In this document: positions 17,137 to 25,892 of the stretch, in pieces
Numbering within the stretch: position 1 is the stretch's first letter
Layout: each line of letters starts with the position of its first letter
NCBI RefSeq assembly: GCF_900091615.1
Contig: NZ_FMIA01000002.1
Coordinates: 3,410,001 to 3,474,000 of the forward strand
Length of the DNA: 64,000 bases
Source of the DNA: Micromonospora yangpuensis
Lineage (GTDB): Bacteria > Actinomycetota > Actinomycetes > Mycobacteriales > Micromonosporaceae
Direction: 5' to 3'
Notes under the pieces: generated by a model
What the model saw: only the letters and a program-made list of their open reading frames with translations
The model's database searches: none
What the model was told of the DNA's origin: nothing
Program-made: the position numbers and the translations under genes

Positions 17137-17979
17137 GTGCGACTGGCCAGAGTGGGAGAGTCCGGAGCGACGCAGATCGTCGTGGGGCGTCACGACGCCT
17201 GGTTCCGGCTGACGAGCATTTCCGGATACGAGAGCGTCACCCGCCTCGCCGACATCGTGGGCGTACCCCAGCTGCGCGCGATCGCCGCCGCCGTCGACGA
17301 CCAGGTCGACCGGCTGGAGACCGTCGAGGTCGACCTGGCGGTGGCCGGGGCGATCGCCGACGCCGACGCCGACATCTGGGGCGCCGGGCTCAACTACCGG
17401 CACCACTCCGAGGACCTGAACACCTCCCAGCCCGCCTCCGGTCCCGGTTCGTACCTGCGGCCCAGCGGCACCCTGGTGGGCAACGGTGGCACCATCGAGC
17501 TGCCCCGACAGTCCACCAGGGTGACCGCCGAGGCGGAACTGGGTCTGGTCGTCGGTCGCACCGCCAAGAACGTCTCCCGCGAGGACTGGCGCTCCGTGGT
17601 GGCCGGGGTCACCGCCGTGGTCGACATGACCGCCGAGGACGTGATCCGGGAGAACCCCCGCTACATCCCGTGGGCCAAGGGCTTCGACACCTTCTGCAGT
17701 CTGGGACCGGTGCTGGTCGGTCTGGACGAGTTCGGCGACGACCTCCTGCAGTCCCTGCAGATCACCACGGTGCGCAACGGGGAGAAGATCGCCTCGGCCA
17801 CCCCGGCGGACATGAAGTACGACCTGGGCTACCTGGTGGAGTACTTCAGCGCCGGACGGACGCTGCGTCCCGGCACGGTCATCTGCACCGGCACGCCCGG
17901 CGCCGCCGTGATCAACCCCGGCGACACGGTCCAGGCCGTGGTGGAACACGTCGGCACGCTCACCCACCCGGTCCGGTGA
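17137..17979 (+). CDS. Fumarylacetoacetate hydrolase (FAH)-family enzyme
   Basis: A 280-residue FAH-fold protein. Metal-binding acids appear in VTAEAELGLVVGRTAKNVS and VDMTAEDVIREN, followed by WAKGFDTFCSLGPVLVG and TVICTGTPGAAVINPGDTVQ. The family includes 2-keto-4-pentenoate hydratases, oxaloacetate and 2-oxo-acid decarboxylases and acylpyruvases. Next to a 4-hydroxy-2-oxoacid aldolase it may dehydrate, hydrate or decarboxylate the aldol product. The GTG at 17137 was chosen because GGGAG lies six bases before it; another GTG is at 17119. Confidence 0.8.
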   Translation: MRLARVGESGATQIVVGRHDAWFRLTSISGYESVTRLADIVGVPQLRAIAAAVDDQVDRLETVEVDLAVAGAIADADADIWGAGLNYRHHSEDLNTSQPASGPGSYLRPSGTLVGNGGTIELPRQSTRVTAEAELGLVVGRTAKNVSREDWRSVVAGVTAVVDMTAEDVIRENPRYIPWAKGFDTFCSLGPVLVGLDEFGDDLLQSLQITTVRNGEKIASATPADMKYDLGYLVEYFSAGRTLRPGTVICTGTPGAAVINPGDTVQAVVEHVGTLTHPVR

Positions 17980-17999
17980 ACGGTCAGGTGGGCGGGGAG

Positions 18000-18770
18000 A
18001 TGACGGTGGACGGCTCGGCCGGGCGACGTGCCCTGGTGCTCTGCGGCACCCGGGGGATCGGTCTCGGGGTGGCGCGCTGCCTGGCCCGCGACGGTCACTC
18101 GGTGACCGTGCAGGGCACCGATCCGGCGCGGGCCGCCGAGACGGCCGGTGGCCTGCCCGGCACCGGGCACTCCTCGTTCGCCTGCGACTTCGCCCGACCC
18201 GACGAGGTCGGCAAGCGGGTCGCCGAGACCGGACCGTACGACGTCATGCTGCTCAACTCGCCGGGCGCGGCGGCCGGCACGGTCGAGGGCCTCTCCACCG
18301 AGCAGCTGCGGCAGGCGGTCGACCTGATGCTCCTGTCGCTGCACAGCGCGGTCGAGGCGGTGCTCCCGACGATGCGGGACAACCGGTGGGGGCGGCTGGT
18401 CGCGGTCACCTCCAGCTCGCTGGCCACGCCGATCACCGGCCTGGCCGCCTCCTCGGTGGTCCGGGCCGCGGTGCAGTCCTACCTGAAACTGCTGGCCGAG
18501 AGCGTGGGCCGGTTCGGCATCACGGTCAACCACGTCATCCCCGGCAAGATCGACACCGATCGGCTCCGGTCGGTCGAGGCCGCCGGCGCCGCCCGCGCCG
18601 GCAGCGACCCCGACGCGGTACGCACCGCGACGCTGGCCGCCATCCCGGTGGGCCGGTACGGAACCCCGCAGGACGTGGGGGAGTTGGTGTCCTTCCTGGC
18701 CAGTGACCGGGCGGCGTACCTGACCGGCGTGGGGATCCCCTGCGACGGCGGTTACGTCCGGTCGATCTGA
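18000..18770 (+). CDS. Short-chain dehydrogenase/reductase lacking the YxxxK dyad
   Basis: A 256-residue Rossmann protein: ALVLCGTRGIGLGVARCLAR for the cofactor, then VAVTSSSLATPITGL and NHVIPGKIDTDRLRS. At the position of the catalytic Tyr-x-x-x-Lys the sequence reads SSVVRAAVQSYLK, that is Ser and Arg. A similar SVVRA pattern occurs in an atypical SDR subfamily annotated as oxoacyl reductase-like. The final Gly-rich segment PCDGGYVRSI is normal. It follows the FAH gene closely. The start could be GTG 17976 (overlapping the previous stop), ATG 18000 or GTG 18006; spacing to GGGGAG favours the last two. Confidence 0.75.
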   Translation: MTVDGSAGRRALVLCGTRGIGLGVARCLARDGHSVTVQGTDPARAAETAGGLPGTGHSSFACDFARPDEVGKRVAETGPYDVMLLNSPGAAAGTVEGLSTEQLRQAVDLMLLSLHSAVEAVLPTMRDNRWGRLVAVTSSSLATPITGLAASSVVRAAVQSYLKLLAESVGRFGITVNHVIPGKIDTDRLRSVEAAGAARAGSDPDAVRTATLAAIPVGRYGTPQDVGELVSFLASDRAAYLTGVGIPCDGGYVRSI

Positions 18771-18830
18771 ACGACAGCTCCAGACGCCCGCGCGCGGCGC
18801 GTCCGCCAACCGAGAGGAAGCCGAGGCGAG

Positions 18831-20537
18831 ATGGAAACCCTGCAGATGTCCGTCGTCGACGGAGTCGCCCGCGCCGTGCGCGACCATCCGGACCGCGACG
18901 CCCTGCGCACCGTGGACACCACCATCAGCTACCGCAGGTTCGGTGAGCTCGTCGAGGACGTCGCGCACCGGATCGAGGCCGGTACCGTGCCCGGCGAGTT
19001 CGTCGGCATCCAGGCCGACCGGGGCGCCGGCGCGATCGTGGCCATGGTCGGGGCGATGCGCGCCGGCCGGCCGTTCGTCTTCGTCGACCGCCGCGACAGC
19101 GAGGCGTCGAACTCCGAGAAGCTGCGCCTGCTCGGCGTCCGGGTGCTGGCGCGTCCGGGTGCGGGCGACGACCCGGTACGGCTGACCGAGGTGCCGGACC
19201 GGTGGCGCTGTGCCGACGCGGCCCCGACGGACCTCCCGTTCGCCGCCGGTGAGCTGTGCTACGCCATCCAGACCTCGGGCTCGACCGGAAAACCGAAGTG
19301 CGTCCTGGTCCGTACCGCCCCGCTGGCGGCGGTGATCCGCGACCACGTCGACCGGCTGGGCATCAGCCCCGGCGACACGACCCTGCAGTTCGCCCGGTTG
19401 ACCTTCGACGGCTGCATCACCGAGATCCTCTGGACGTTGACCGCGGGGGCGCGCCTGGTGGTGCTGGACGAGGCGTACCTCGCGCCCGGACCGGTGCTGC
19501 AGAACACCCTGGAGCGTTTCGGCGTCACCCACCTCAAGACCACCCCGTTCGCGCTCACCGTTACCGAACCCACCACGGCGATGAGCCTCAAGCACGTGAT
19601 CAACGGTGGTGGCGCGTGCCGGCCGGCCGTGCTGCGCCGGTGGTCGACGGTGGCGAGCTTCCACAACGCGTACGGGCTGACCGAGACGACCGTGTGCAAC
19701 CTGATTACCGACCCGCTCGACGCCGACGACTGCGCCGAGTCGGTGCCGCTGGGCGAGCTGGTGGGCGACTGCGACTACCAGATCCGCGACCTCGACGACC
19801 CGGCCGCCACGGCCACCCGGGGCGAGCTGGTGATCACCGGCAACAGCGTGGCCGCCGGCTACCTCACCGAACGGGGCGTACAGCCCTTCGGCACGCCCGG
19901 GGAGACGGCCGCCTACCACACCGGTGACGTCGTGGAGGCCCGCGCGGGCCGGCTGTACTACGTGGAACGACGCGACCGCCAGGTGAAGGTACGCGGCTAC
20001 CGGCTCGACCCCGGTGAGATCGAGAGCGCCGTGTGCCGGCTGCCCGAGGTCCGCGACGCGGTGGTGGTGGCCGAGACCCACGACGGCGCGGACGCCGCCG
20101 ACCTGGCCGCCCTGGTCTGCTACTACCAGGGCGACGCCGACGCCCGCGCGGTCCGCCGACACCTGGAGGGCCAGCTCGACCCGTACAAGATCCCCTCGGT
20201 CTTCACCCGGGTGGAGGTCTTCCCGCACACCCGCAACGGCAAGGTCGACCGGGACGCGCTGCAGGCGGGCCGGCTGGCCGCCGCCGAGACGGGTGGACCC
20301 ACCGCCCCGGCCACCGACGCCGGCCAGGAGGTGCTGCGCCTGGTGCGGACCCTCACCGGCGTGGAGGACGTCGGCCCGAACGACAACTTCTTCGACGTCG
20401 GCGGCGACTCCGCCTCGGCCGTCGTCCTGGTCACCCGGCTCAAGGAGCTGGGCTGGGTCGACGTCGGGGTCCGTGACGTGCTGCGCGCCGAGGACCTGCG
20501 GGCCCTGACCGACCGGCTGCCGGAACGGAGCGTGTGA
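18831..20537 (+). CDS. NRPS adenylation-thiolation (A-PCP) protein, Asp/Asn-like code
   Basis: A 568-residue protein. The A domain (about 10-460) has A3 QTSGSTGKPKCV, A5 NAYGLTETTVC, A7 YHTGDVVE, A8 RRDRQVKVRGYRLDPGEIES and A10 NGKVDRD. The PCP (about 485-560) has FFDVGGDSASAVV with Ser527 for phosphopantetheine. My by-eye specificity code is D-G-T-K-I-G-A-V-C-K. Its D-T-K-G core resembles the published Asp and Asn codes (D-L-T-K-V-G-H-I-G-K and D-L-T-K-L-G-E-V-G-K), so an acidic, amide or related substrate is likely. There is no condensation domain, so it probably loads the donor unit. It precedes the amidotransferase with two bases between stop and ATG. Confidence 0.88.
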   Translation: METLQMSVVDGVARAVRDHPDRDALRTVDTTISYRRFGELVEDVAHRIEAGTVPGEFVGIQADRGAGAIVAMVGAMRAGRPFVFVDRRDSEASNSEKLRLLGVRVLARPGAGDDPVRLTEVPDRWRCADAAPTDLPFAAGELCYAIQTSGSTGKPKCVLVRTAPLAAVIRDHVDRLGISPGDTTLQFARLTFDGCITEILWTLTAGARLVVLDEAYLAPGPVLQNTLERFGVTHLKTTPFALTVTEPTTAMSLKHVINGGGACRPAVLRRWSTVASFHNAYGLTETTVCNLITDPLDADDCAESVPLGELVGDCDYQIRDLDDPAATATRGELVITGNSVAAGYLTERGVQPFGTPGETAAYHTGDVVEARAGRLYYVERRDRQVKVRGYRLDPGEIESAVCRLPEVRDAVVVAETHDGADAADLAALVCYYQGDADARAVRRHLEGQLDPYKIPSVFTRVEVFPHTRNGKVDRDALQAGRLAAAETGGPTAPATDAGQEVLRLVRTLTGVEDVGPNDNFFDVGGDSASAVVLVTRLKELGWVDVGVRDVLRAEDLRALTDRLPERSV

Positions 20538-20539
20538 CG

Positions 20540-22315
20540 ATGTGCGGTCTGTGCGGGACCTTCGCTCCCGACGGGACCCTCGACCGGGGCGTCACCGCGG
20601 CGATGCAGTCGCGGCTGGTCCACCGGGGACCGGACGAGACGTACTCGTTCAACACCCCGATCCTGTCCATGAAGCTCGGCCGGCTCGGCATGACCGCGCT
20701 CGCCGACGGCTGGCAGCCCGCCGAGGACCGCAGCGGGCGGTACGTGGCGATGACCAACGGCGAGGTGTTCAACGAGCCGGAGCTGCGCACCCGGCTCGGC
20801 GGTCCCCGTCCGGCGAACCGGGTCGACGTGGCGGTCGTACCGGAGCTGTTCGCCCGCTACGGCCCGGACGGGCTCGCCCTGATCGACGGGCAGTTCGCCA
20901 CGGCCATCTTCGACCGGGCGGAGAACCAGCTGTACCTCGGCCGGGACCGGTTCGGCGTCTGCCCGCTGTACTACGCCGACGTCGACGGCCTTACGCACTT
21001 CTGCTCGGAGCTGAAACCGCTGGTCAGCAGCGTTCCCGTGCAGTGGCACCTCGACGTCGGCGCGGTCGACCAGTACCTGTCGCTGGGCAACGTGGTGGCC
21101 CCCCGGACCCTGGTGCGCGGCGTGCGAGCGGTGCCACCGGGCTGCCTGGTCCGCTTCGGCGCGCACACCCCGACGACCCTGCGGTACTGGCGCTACGGCG
21201 AGTTCGCCGTCGCCGACCAGCCGGCCTCGGCCGAGGAGATCCGGGACACCGTGCAGCGGGCGGTGGCCGACCGGCTGCGCGCCGACGTGGAGATCGGCGC
21301 CTACCTCAGCGGCGGCTTCGACTCCACCACGCTGGTCATGGAGGCCGCCCGACTGCAGGAGAAACCGCCGCGTACCTTCTCGGTGCTCTTCGACGACGCC
21401 GCGTTGGACGAGGGCCGGTTCCAGCGTGAGGTGGCCGACGCGGTGGGCAGCGAACACCACCAGATCCGGTGCAGCCCCGCACACGTCGCCGCGGAGTTCG
21501 AGCAGATGGTGCGGCACTGCTGCTATCCGCAGCGGGAGACCTACAACGTGGCCGCCCTGATGCTCTCGCGGCAGGTCCGGCTCACCGGGCTCAAGGGGGT
21601 GATCTCCGGCGAGGGCGCCGACGAGCTGTTCTTCGGCTACGACTCGTACGCCTTCGACGGGGCCCGTCGCCGCACCCGCGATCCGCGCGCCGAGAACGAG
21701 CAGGCCTGGGGTCGGGCGGACTTCGCCTGGGAGGTCGACTGGCGCAAGGTCGAACGCCGACGGGAGCTCTGCCTCGCCCCGGGCACCACCGCCGCCCTGG
21801 CCGGCCAGGAGTTCTGGCGGGACCGGCTGATCCCCTTCGACGACCACGAGCTGGGCGAGCTGACCCCGATGCAGCTGCGCTCGATCGCCGACGTGTACGT
21901 CCAGCTCGGCGGGCACCTGCTCGGCGACCACGGGGACACCATGCTGATGGCCAACTCGGTCGAGGGCCGCTACCCGTTCCTCGGCAACTCCGTGGTGGAC
22001 CTGGGGCTGCGTACCGCCGACACGCAGAAGGTCGTCGACTTCGAGGGCAAGGCGTGCCTCAAGCAGGCCTACGACGGGATCGTCCCGCAGCCCGTGCTGC
22101 ACCGGGCGAAACAGGGCTTCACCGCGTACGGCCTGTCGGCGATCGCCGACCAACCCACCCTGGCGGCCTGGCGGGAACTGGTCGCCGACAGCGGCGTGTT
22201 CCGGCCGGACGCGCTCGACGCGTTGGTCGCGGCACAGACACCTGACAAGTGGGACGTCCGGCTGAGCGTGATCAGCATCAGCATGGTCATCGACGAACTG
22301 GGGTTGCGACTGTGA
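20540..22315 (+). CDS. Asparagine-synthase-like glutamine-dependent amidotransferase
   Basis: A 591-residue class II amidotransferase. The start must be the ATG at 20540, not the GTG at 20534, because only this puts Cys2 (MCGLCGTF) at the N-terminus as glutaminase nucleophile. HRGPDE and MTNGEVFN complete the glutaminase site. The synthetase domain has the PP-loop SGGFDS at 257-262 and KGVISGEGADELFFGYD. All residues for ammonia transfer seem present, so it should amidate a carboxylate activated as an acyl-adenylate. Beta-lactam synthetases lack the Cys, so cyclisation is unlikely. Its place after an A-PCP with an Asp/Asn-like code suggests amide formation on that unit, or on a free acid. Confidence 0.85.
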   Translation: MCGLCGTFAPDGTLDRGVTAAMQSRLVHRGPDETYSFNTPILSMKLGRLGMTALADGWQPAEDRSGRYVAMTNGEVFNEPELRTRLGGPRPANRVDVAVVPELFARYGPDGLALIDGQFATAIFDRAENQLYLGRDRFGVCPLYYADVDGLTHFCSELKPLVSSVPVQWHLDVGAVDQYLSLGNVVAPRTLVRGVRAVPPGCLVRFGAHTPTTLRYWRYGEFAVADQPASAEEIRDTVQRAVADRLRADVEIGAYLSGGFDSTTLVMEAARLQEKPPRTFSVLFDDAALDEGRFQREVADAVGSEHHQIRCSPAHVAAEFEQMVRHCCYPQRETYNVAALMLSRQVRLTGLKGVISGEGADELFFGYDSYAFDGARRRTRDPRAENEQAWGRADFAWEVDWRKVERRRELCLAPGTTAALAGQEFWRDRLIPFDDHELGELTPMQLRSIADVYVQLGGHLLGDHGDTMLMANSVEGRYPFLGNSVVDLGLRTADTQKVVDFEGKACLKQAYDGIVPQPVLHRAKQGFTAYGLSAIADQPTLAAWRELVADSGVFRPDALDALVAAQTPDKWDVRLSVISISMVIDELGLRL

Positions 22316-23724
22316 CCGACGAGTGGCACGACCTGCTCCACGGCGACCGCTGGCGGTCGACCGGGACGCTCTGGGTCGAGGACGGTACCGAGTACACCTG
22401 GGAGCAGGTCGACGCGCTGGCCGCGACGATCGAGGAGCGCATCACCTCGGCCGGTCCGGTCCGGGTGGTGCGGGTCTGCTCCCCGGCGAAGCTGGGCTGC
22501 TTCGCGGGTCAGCTGGCGGCCTGGCGGACCGGCTGCGTGGCGATCGCCGACGACGGCACGCTCGGCCCGGCCGAGCTGGACCTGGTCCGGCCCGAGCTCA
22601 CCCTCGCGGTGACCGTCGCGCCGCGACCGACCGTCGACGAACGGGAACGCGCGGCCGAGTCGTTGCCGCCGCAGCGGATCCCCGCCGAGGTCGTGGCGGT
22701 CAACTTCACCTCCGGCAGCACCGGCAGCCGCAAGGCCGTCGCGGTGACCCGGGGCAACCTGGTGGCGTTGTTCGGCTGCCGGGGCCTGGACGTGCCGGTG
22801 ACCGACCGGCTGACCGCCGGCAGTTTCGCCCTGTCGGCGTACGACGGGTGGTGGTTCGACACCTGGAAGGCGGTCGCGGTCGGCGGACGGGTGGTCTGCC
22901 TGCCGAACGTCAACGAGGACGTCTTCGCCTGGCCGGAACTGGTCGAGAAGTACGCCGTCGACCGGGTGCTGCTGCCGGCCGCCGTCGTCGCCACGCTGGT
23001 CGAGGCGATGCCGGAGTGCCTGGCGGGCATCGGGTGGATCTTCAGCGGCGGTGAGCAGTTCCGGGCCACCACCTACCGGCAGGCCCGCCGGGCCGGCCTG
23101 ACCAACCGGTTCGTCAACCTGTACGGCCCCACCGAGGCGACCTTCGCCACCCACCGCTACGACCTGCCGGAGACCCTGCCGTCGGCGACGATCCCCATCG
23201 GTCGGGCGTTGGACGGCTGCGAGCAGACCCTGCGCGATCTCGACGAGCCCGGTACCGACCGGCCCGAACTGGTCGTCGGCGGTCCGCTGGTCTGCCTGGG
23301 CTACCTGCGCGACGGTACGGTCAGCCGCCGGTTCACCGACCCCGAGGGCCGGCCGTCGTACCGCACCGGTGACCTGGTCGACGACCAGGACGGCGACCTG
23401 GTCTACGCCGGCCGCCGCGACAGCCAGATCAAGGTCAACGGGGTACGGGTCGACGCCGCCGCCCTGGAGCACCGGGTGACCGGCCTGGCCGGCGTGCTCG
23501 ACTGTCGGGTCGTCCAGGACGAGCGGCTGACGGTCGCCTTCGTCCGCACCGCCGACACCCCGGGTGACCGCGACGTGCAGGTCGGCGTCGAGTCCGTGGT
23601 CCGGCAGTTCTCACCGGCGATCAGGGTGCACCTGATCGAGCGTTTCCCCACCAAGACCGGCGGCAAGGTCGACACCGCCGCCCTGATCAGCCTCCACCGG
23701 GAAGAAAGGGACGGACCGAAGTGA
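22312..23724 (+). CDS. Stand-alone NRPS adenylation domain
   Basis: A 470-residue A domain without its own PCP. Motifs are A3 NFTSGSTGSRKAVAVT, A4 SAYDGWWFDTWKAV, A5 NLYGPTEATFATH, A7 YRTGDLVDD, A8 GRRDSQIKVNGVRVDAAALE and A10 KTGGKVDTAAL with the catalytic Lys. The code read by eye is D-G-F-L-I-S-L-F-A-K, which I cannot match to a known amino acid; the Asp suggests an alpha-amino group is recognised. The GTG overlaps the previous stop. A free PCP gene overlaps its end, so it very likely loads that carrier. Confidence 0.88.
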   Translation: MTDEWHDLLHGDRWRSTGTLWVEDGTEYTWEQVDALAATIEERITSAGPVRVVRVCSPAKLGCFAGQLAAWRTGCVAIADDGTLGPAELDLVRPELTLAVTVAPRPTVDERERAAESLPPQRIPAEVVAVNFTSGSTGSRKAVAVTRGNLVALFGCRGLDVPVTDRLTAGSFALSAYDGWWFDTWKAVAVGGRVVCLPNVNEDVFAWPELVEKYAVDRVLLPAAVVATLVEAMPECLAGIGWIFSGGEQFRATTYRQARRAGLTNRFVNLYGPTEATFATHRYDLPETLPSATIPIGRALDGCEQTLRDLDEPGTDRPELVVGGPLVCLGYLRDGTVSRRFTDPEGRPSYRTGDLVDDQDGDLVYAGRRDSQIKVNGVRVDAAALEHRVTGLAGVLDCRVVQDERLTVAFVRTADTPGDRDVQVGVESVVRQFSPAIRVHLIERFPTKTGGKVDTAALISLHREERDGPK

Positions 23725-23954
23725 GCGGGATTTCGGTAGAAATGATCATCGATTGCGTGCGGAAGGTGGCCGACAAGGAGGTCGCGCCGGACACCGACAT
23801 CTTCTCCGCCGGTGTCGACTCTTTGTCGGTGCTGCGCTGCCGGGCGATGCTGCGCCAGCAGACCGGCGTCCAGGTGCCCGGACACGTGTTCTTCGGCGGG
23901 CGTACCCCGGCGGGCATCGTCGAGCTGATCGGAGCGCAGCATGTTGGTCGTTGA
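23721..23954 (+). CDS. Free-standing peptidyl carrier protein
   Basis: A 77-residue carrier protein: DTDIFSAGVDSLSVLRCRAM with Ser34 as the phosphopantetheine site, and a predicted four-helix bundle. The DSLS context is that of PCP/ACPs. It starts at a GTG overlapping the A-domain stop and its end overlaps the P450 gene by 14 bases. The A-PCP-P450 order is the arrangement known for beta-hydroxylation of carrier-bound amino acids. No phosphopantetheinyl transferase is present in the window, so one elsewhere in the genome must act on it. Confidence 0.88.
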   Translation: MSGISVEMIIDCVRKVADKEVAPDTDIFSAGVDSLSVLRCRAMLRQQTGVQVPGHVFFGGRTPAGIVELIGAQHVGR

Positions 23955-25173
23955 GGACAGTCCGCTGTACTCGGCGCGGTTCTTCGCCGAGGACGACCCG
24001 TACGCCTACCTGGCCGACCTGCGCGAGAACGCCCCGGTGTCGCTGCACCGCCGTTCCGACGGATACGCGTTCTACGCGTTGACCCGCTACGCCGACGTGT
24101 ACACCGCCTACGTCGACCACGTCCGGCTCAGTTCCGCCTACGGCACCATGGTCGACGGGTCGTACCGGCCGGAGAAGGACTCCGCCTCCGGTCGGATGCT
24201 CATCGTGGCCGACGAACCGGCCCACGGCATCATCAAGAAACCCATCAAGACCAGCGGTTTCAGTCGGGCGATGCTGGCCCGCATCGGCGAGACCGTCCGG
24301 CGCAACATCCGCGACGCGCTGGGTCAGCTGTCGGTGGGCGACCGCCTCGACTTCAGCACCGTCGTGGCGCCCGCGCTGCCCAAGGGCGTGTTGGAGGTGC
24401 TCTTCGGCATCGGCCCGGACGACGCCACCACCCTGCTGGACCACACCCGGGTGATGATCGGCTACCGCGACCAGGCCTACGTCGGGGACTCCCCGTTGGA
24501 CTCGCTTGTCGACGCCCAGCTCGACGTCCTGGACTTCATCGACGACCTGATCGGCCAGCGGCTGCGCACCGGCGACGACCAGGACATGATCGGCTTCCTG
24601 GCGCAGTGCGTCGCCTCCGGCCAGCTGACCCGGGACGTGGCGCTGCTCAACGGCCTGAACGTGGCCGTCGGCGGCAACGAGACCACCCCGCACACGGCGA
24701 GCCTCTGCGTGAGCACCATTCACGACGAGCCCGCGCAGTGGCGCAAACTGGTCGACGGAAACGTCTCCAGCGACGTCGCCACCAACGAGTTCCTGCGCTG
24801 GACCTCGACAAACAGTTATGTCCAGCGGTTGACGGTTTCCGATGTCGAGATAGGTGGGTACACCATCCCCGCCGACAGCTTCGTCACCCTGTGGAACATG
24901 TCGGCCAACCGCGATTCGACGGTGTTCGACAACCCCGACTCGTTCATAATCGACCGACCCGACAACAAGCAGATCGCCTTCGGCGCGGGGGTGCACCGCT
25001 GCATCGGCGCACCGGCGGCGACCTTGGAGATTCAGATGTTCCTCGAGGAACTGGCCGCCTGGGACAAGGCATTCACCGTGGTGGGCACCCCGCAACGGTT
25101 GCACTCCAACTTCATGCTGGGCCTGACCGAACTGCCGGTCGAGGTGGTCAAGGCCCGGGACCTCGGCGCATGA
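23941..25173 (+). CDS. Cytochrome P450, probably acting on a carrier-bound amino acid
   Basis: A 410-residue soluble bacterial P450. The I-helix GGNETT is at 244-249, in place of the common AGxDT. The ExxR motif EFLR is at 283-286, and the heme loop FGAGVHRCIGAP has Cys354 as axial ligand. P450s encoded directly after an A domain and PCP (for example NikQ and NovI) hydroxylate the beta carbon of PCP-bound amino acids. I infer the same here. Redox partner genes are not in the cluster. The start is an ATG inside the end of the PCP gene. Confidence 0.87.
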   Translation: MLVVEDSPLYSARFFAEDDPYAYLADLRENAPVSLHRRSDGYAFYALTRYADVYTAYVDHVRLSSAYGTMVDGSYRPEKDSASGRMLIVADEPAHGIIKKPIKTSGFSRAMLARIGETVRRNIRDALGQLSVGDRLDFSTVVAPALPKGVLEVLFGIGPDDATTLLDHTRVMIGYRDQAYVGDSPLDSLVDAQLDVLDFIDDLIGQRLRTGDDQDMIGFLAQCVASGQLTRDVALLNGLNVAVGGNETTPHTASLCVSTIHDEPAQWRKLVDGNVSSDVATNEFLRWTSTNSYVQRLTVSDVEIGGYTIPADSFVTLWNMSANRDSTVFDNPDSFIIDRPDNKQIAFGAGVHRCIGAPAATLEIQMFLEELAAWDKAFTVVGTPQRLHSNFMLGLTELPVEVVKARDLGA

Positions 25174-25892
25174 GCCCGCATGCCGACCCCGTGGACCTGG
25201 TCGCCGCGTTCCCGGCGGCCGGCTCCGGCGGCACCACCCTGGAGCAGGTGGAGAAACTCGCCGCCCGGCGCGGCCTGGTGTACCTGGCCCTGGCCAACCC
25301 CGACTCGGTCGACGCGGTCGAGTCGGGGCGGTGGCGGGCGGCCACCGTCGAGCGGCTGCGGCAGGCCACCGCGGACCACCCGGTCGGCCGGGTGCTGCTG
25401 TTCGGCCACTGCATGGGTGGGCTCTCCGCGGTCCGGATCGCCGACGGCCTCGCCGCTGCGCTGGGGCTGCCGGTGCGGGTGCTGGCCGTCAACACCCCCT
25501 GCCCGGACCAGGCCGGCCGCATCCCGACCATGACCGACCTCTCCGACGCCGAGATCGGCACCCTGCTGGCCCACGACGGCTTCCCGCAGGACCTGCTCGA
25601 CGACGAGGACATGCTCGCCGAGATCGCCGACGGGCTGCGCGACGAGGCCCGGGTCGCCGACCGGCTGGCCGAGCAGGTGGCCGCCGGCGACGCCGTCGCC
25701 ACCCTGCACCTGCTGTCCATGCGCGGCGACGCGTTCATCCCACCCGAGCGGTGCGTCGACTGGTGGCGGCGGGTCGACGGCGACTTCCAGGTGATCGTCA
25801 CCGACGGCGGCCACGGCATCGACGAGACATCGGTAGGGCTGCTCGAACGGGTGGTCACCGGAGCCCTGACCGACCAGGTGGAGCGGGTGTGA
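25170..25892 (+). CDS. Alpha/beta hydrolase with Cys nucleophile, candidate aminoacyl shuttle
   Basis: A 240-residue thioesterase-fold protein. The nucleophile elbow reads LLFGHCMGGLSAV, so Cys81 replaces the usual Ser, and a C-terminal GGHGID supplies the His. SyrC and CmaE, which have the same Ser-to-Cys change, move aminoacyl groups between carrier proteins rather than hydrolysing them. Here it lies in the operon between a free PCP and a C-PCP protein without its own A domain, exactly where a shuttle would be needed. The alternative is an editing or releasing thioesterase. The ATG overlaps the P450 stop. Confidence 0.8.
   Translation: MSPHADPVDLVAAFPAAGSGGTTLEQVEKLAARRGLVYLALANPDSVDAVESGRWRAATVERLRQATADHPVGRVLLFGHCMGGLSAVRIADGLAAALGLPVRVLAVNTPCPDQAGRIPTMTDLSDAEIGTLLAHDGFPQDLLDDEDMLAEIADGLRDEARVADRLAEQVAAGDAVATLHLLSMRGDAFIPPERCVDWWRRVDGDFQVIVTDGGHGIDETSVGLLERVVTGALTDQVERV

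Noticed and set aside
17829..20228. Very long minus-strand open frame opposite the FAH, SDR and A-PCP genes
   Set aside because: It has no recognisable domains and lies antisense to three well-supported genes; high GC keeps alternative frames open.
20540..22315. Beta-lactam synthetase instead of amidotransferase
   Set aside because: Beta-lactam synthetases have lost the N-terminal Cys nucleophile, which is present here together with the other glutaminase residues.
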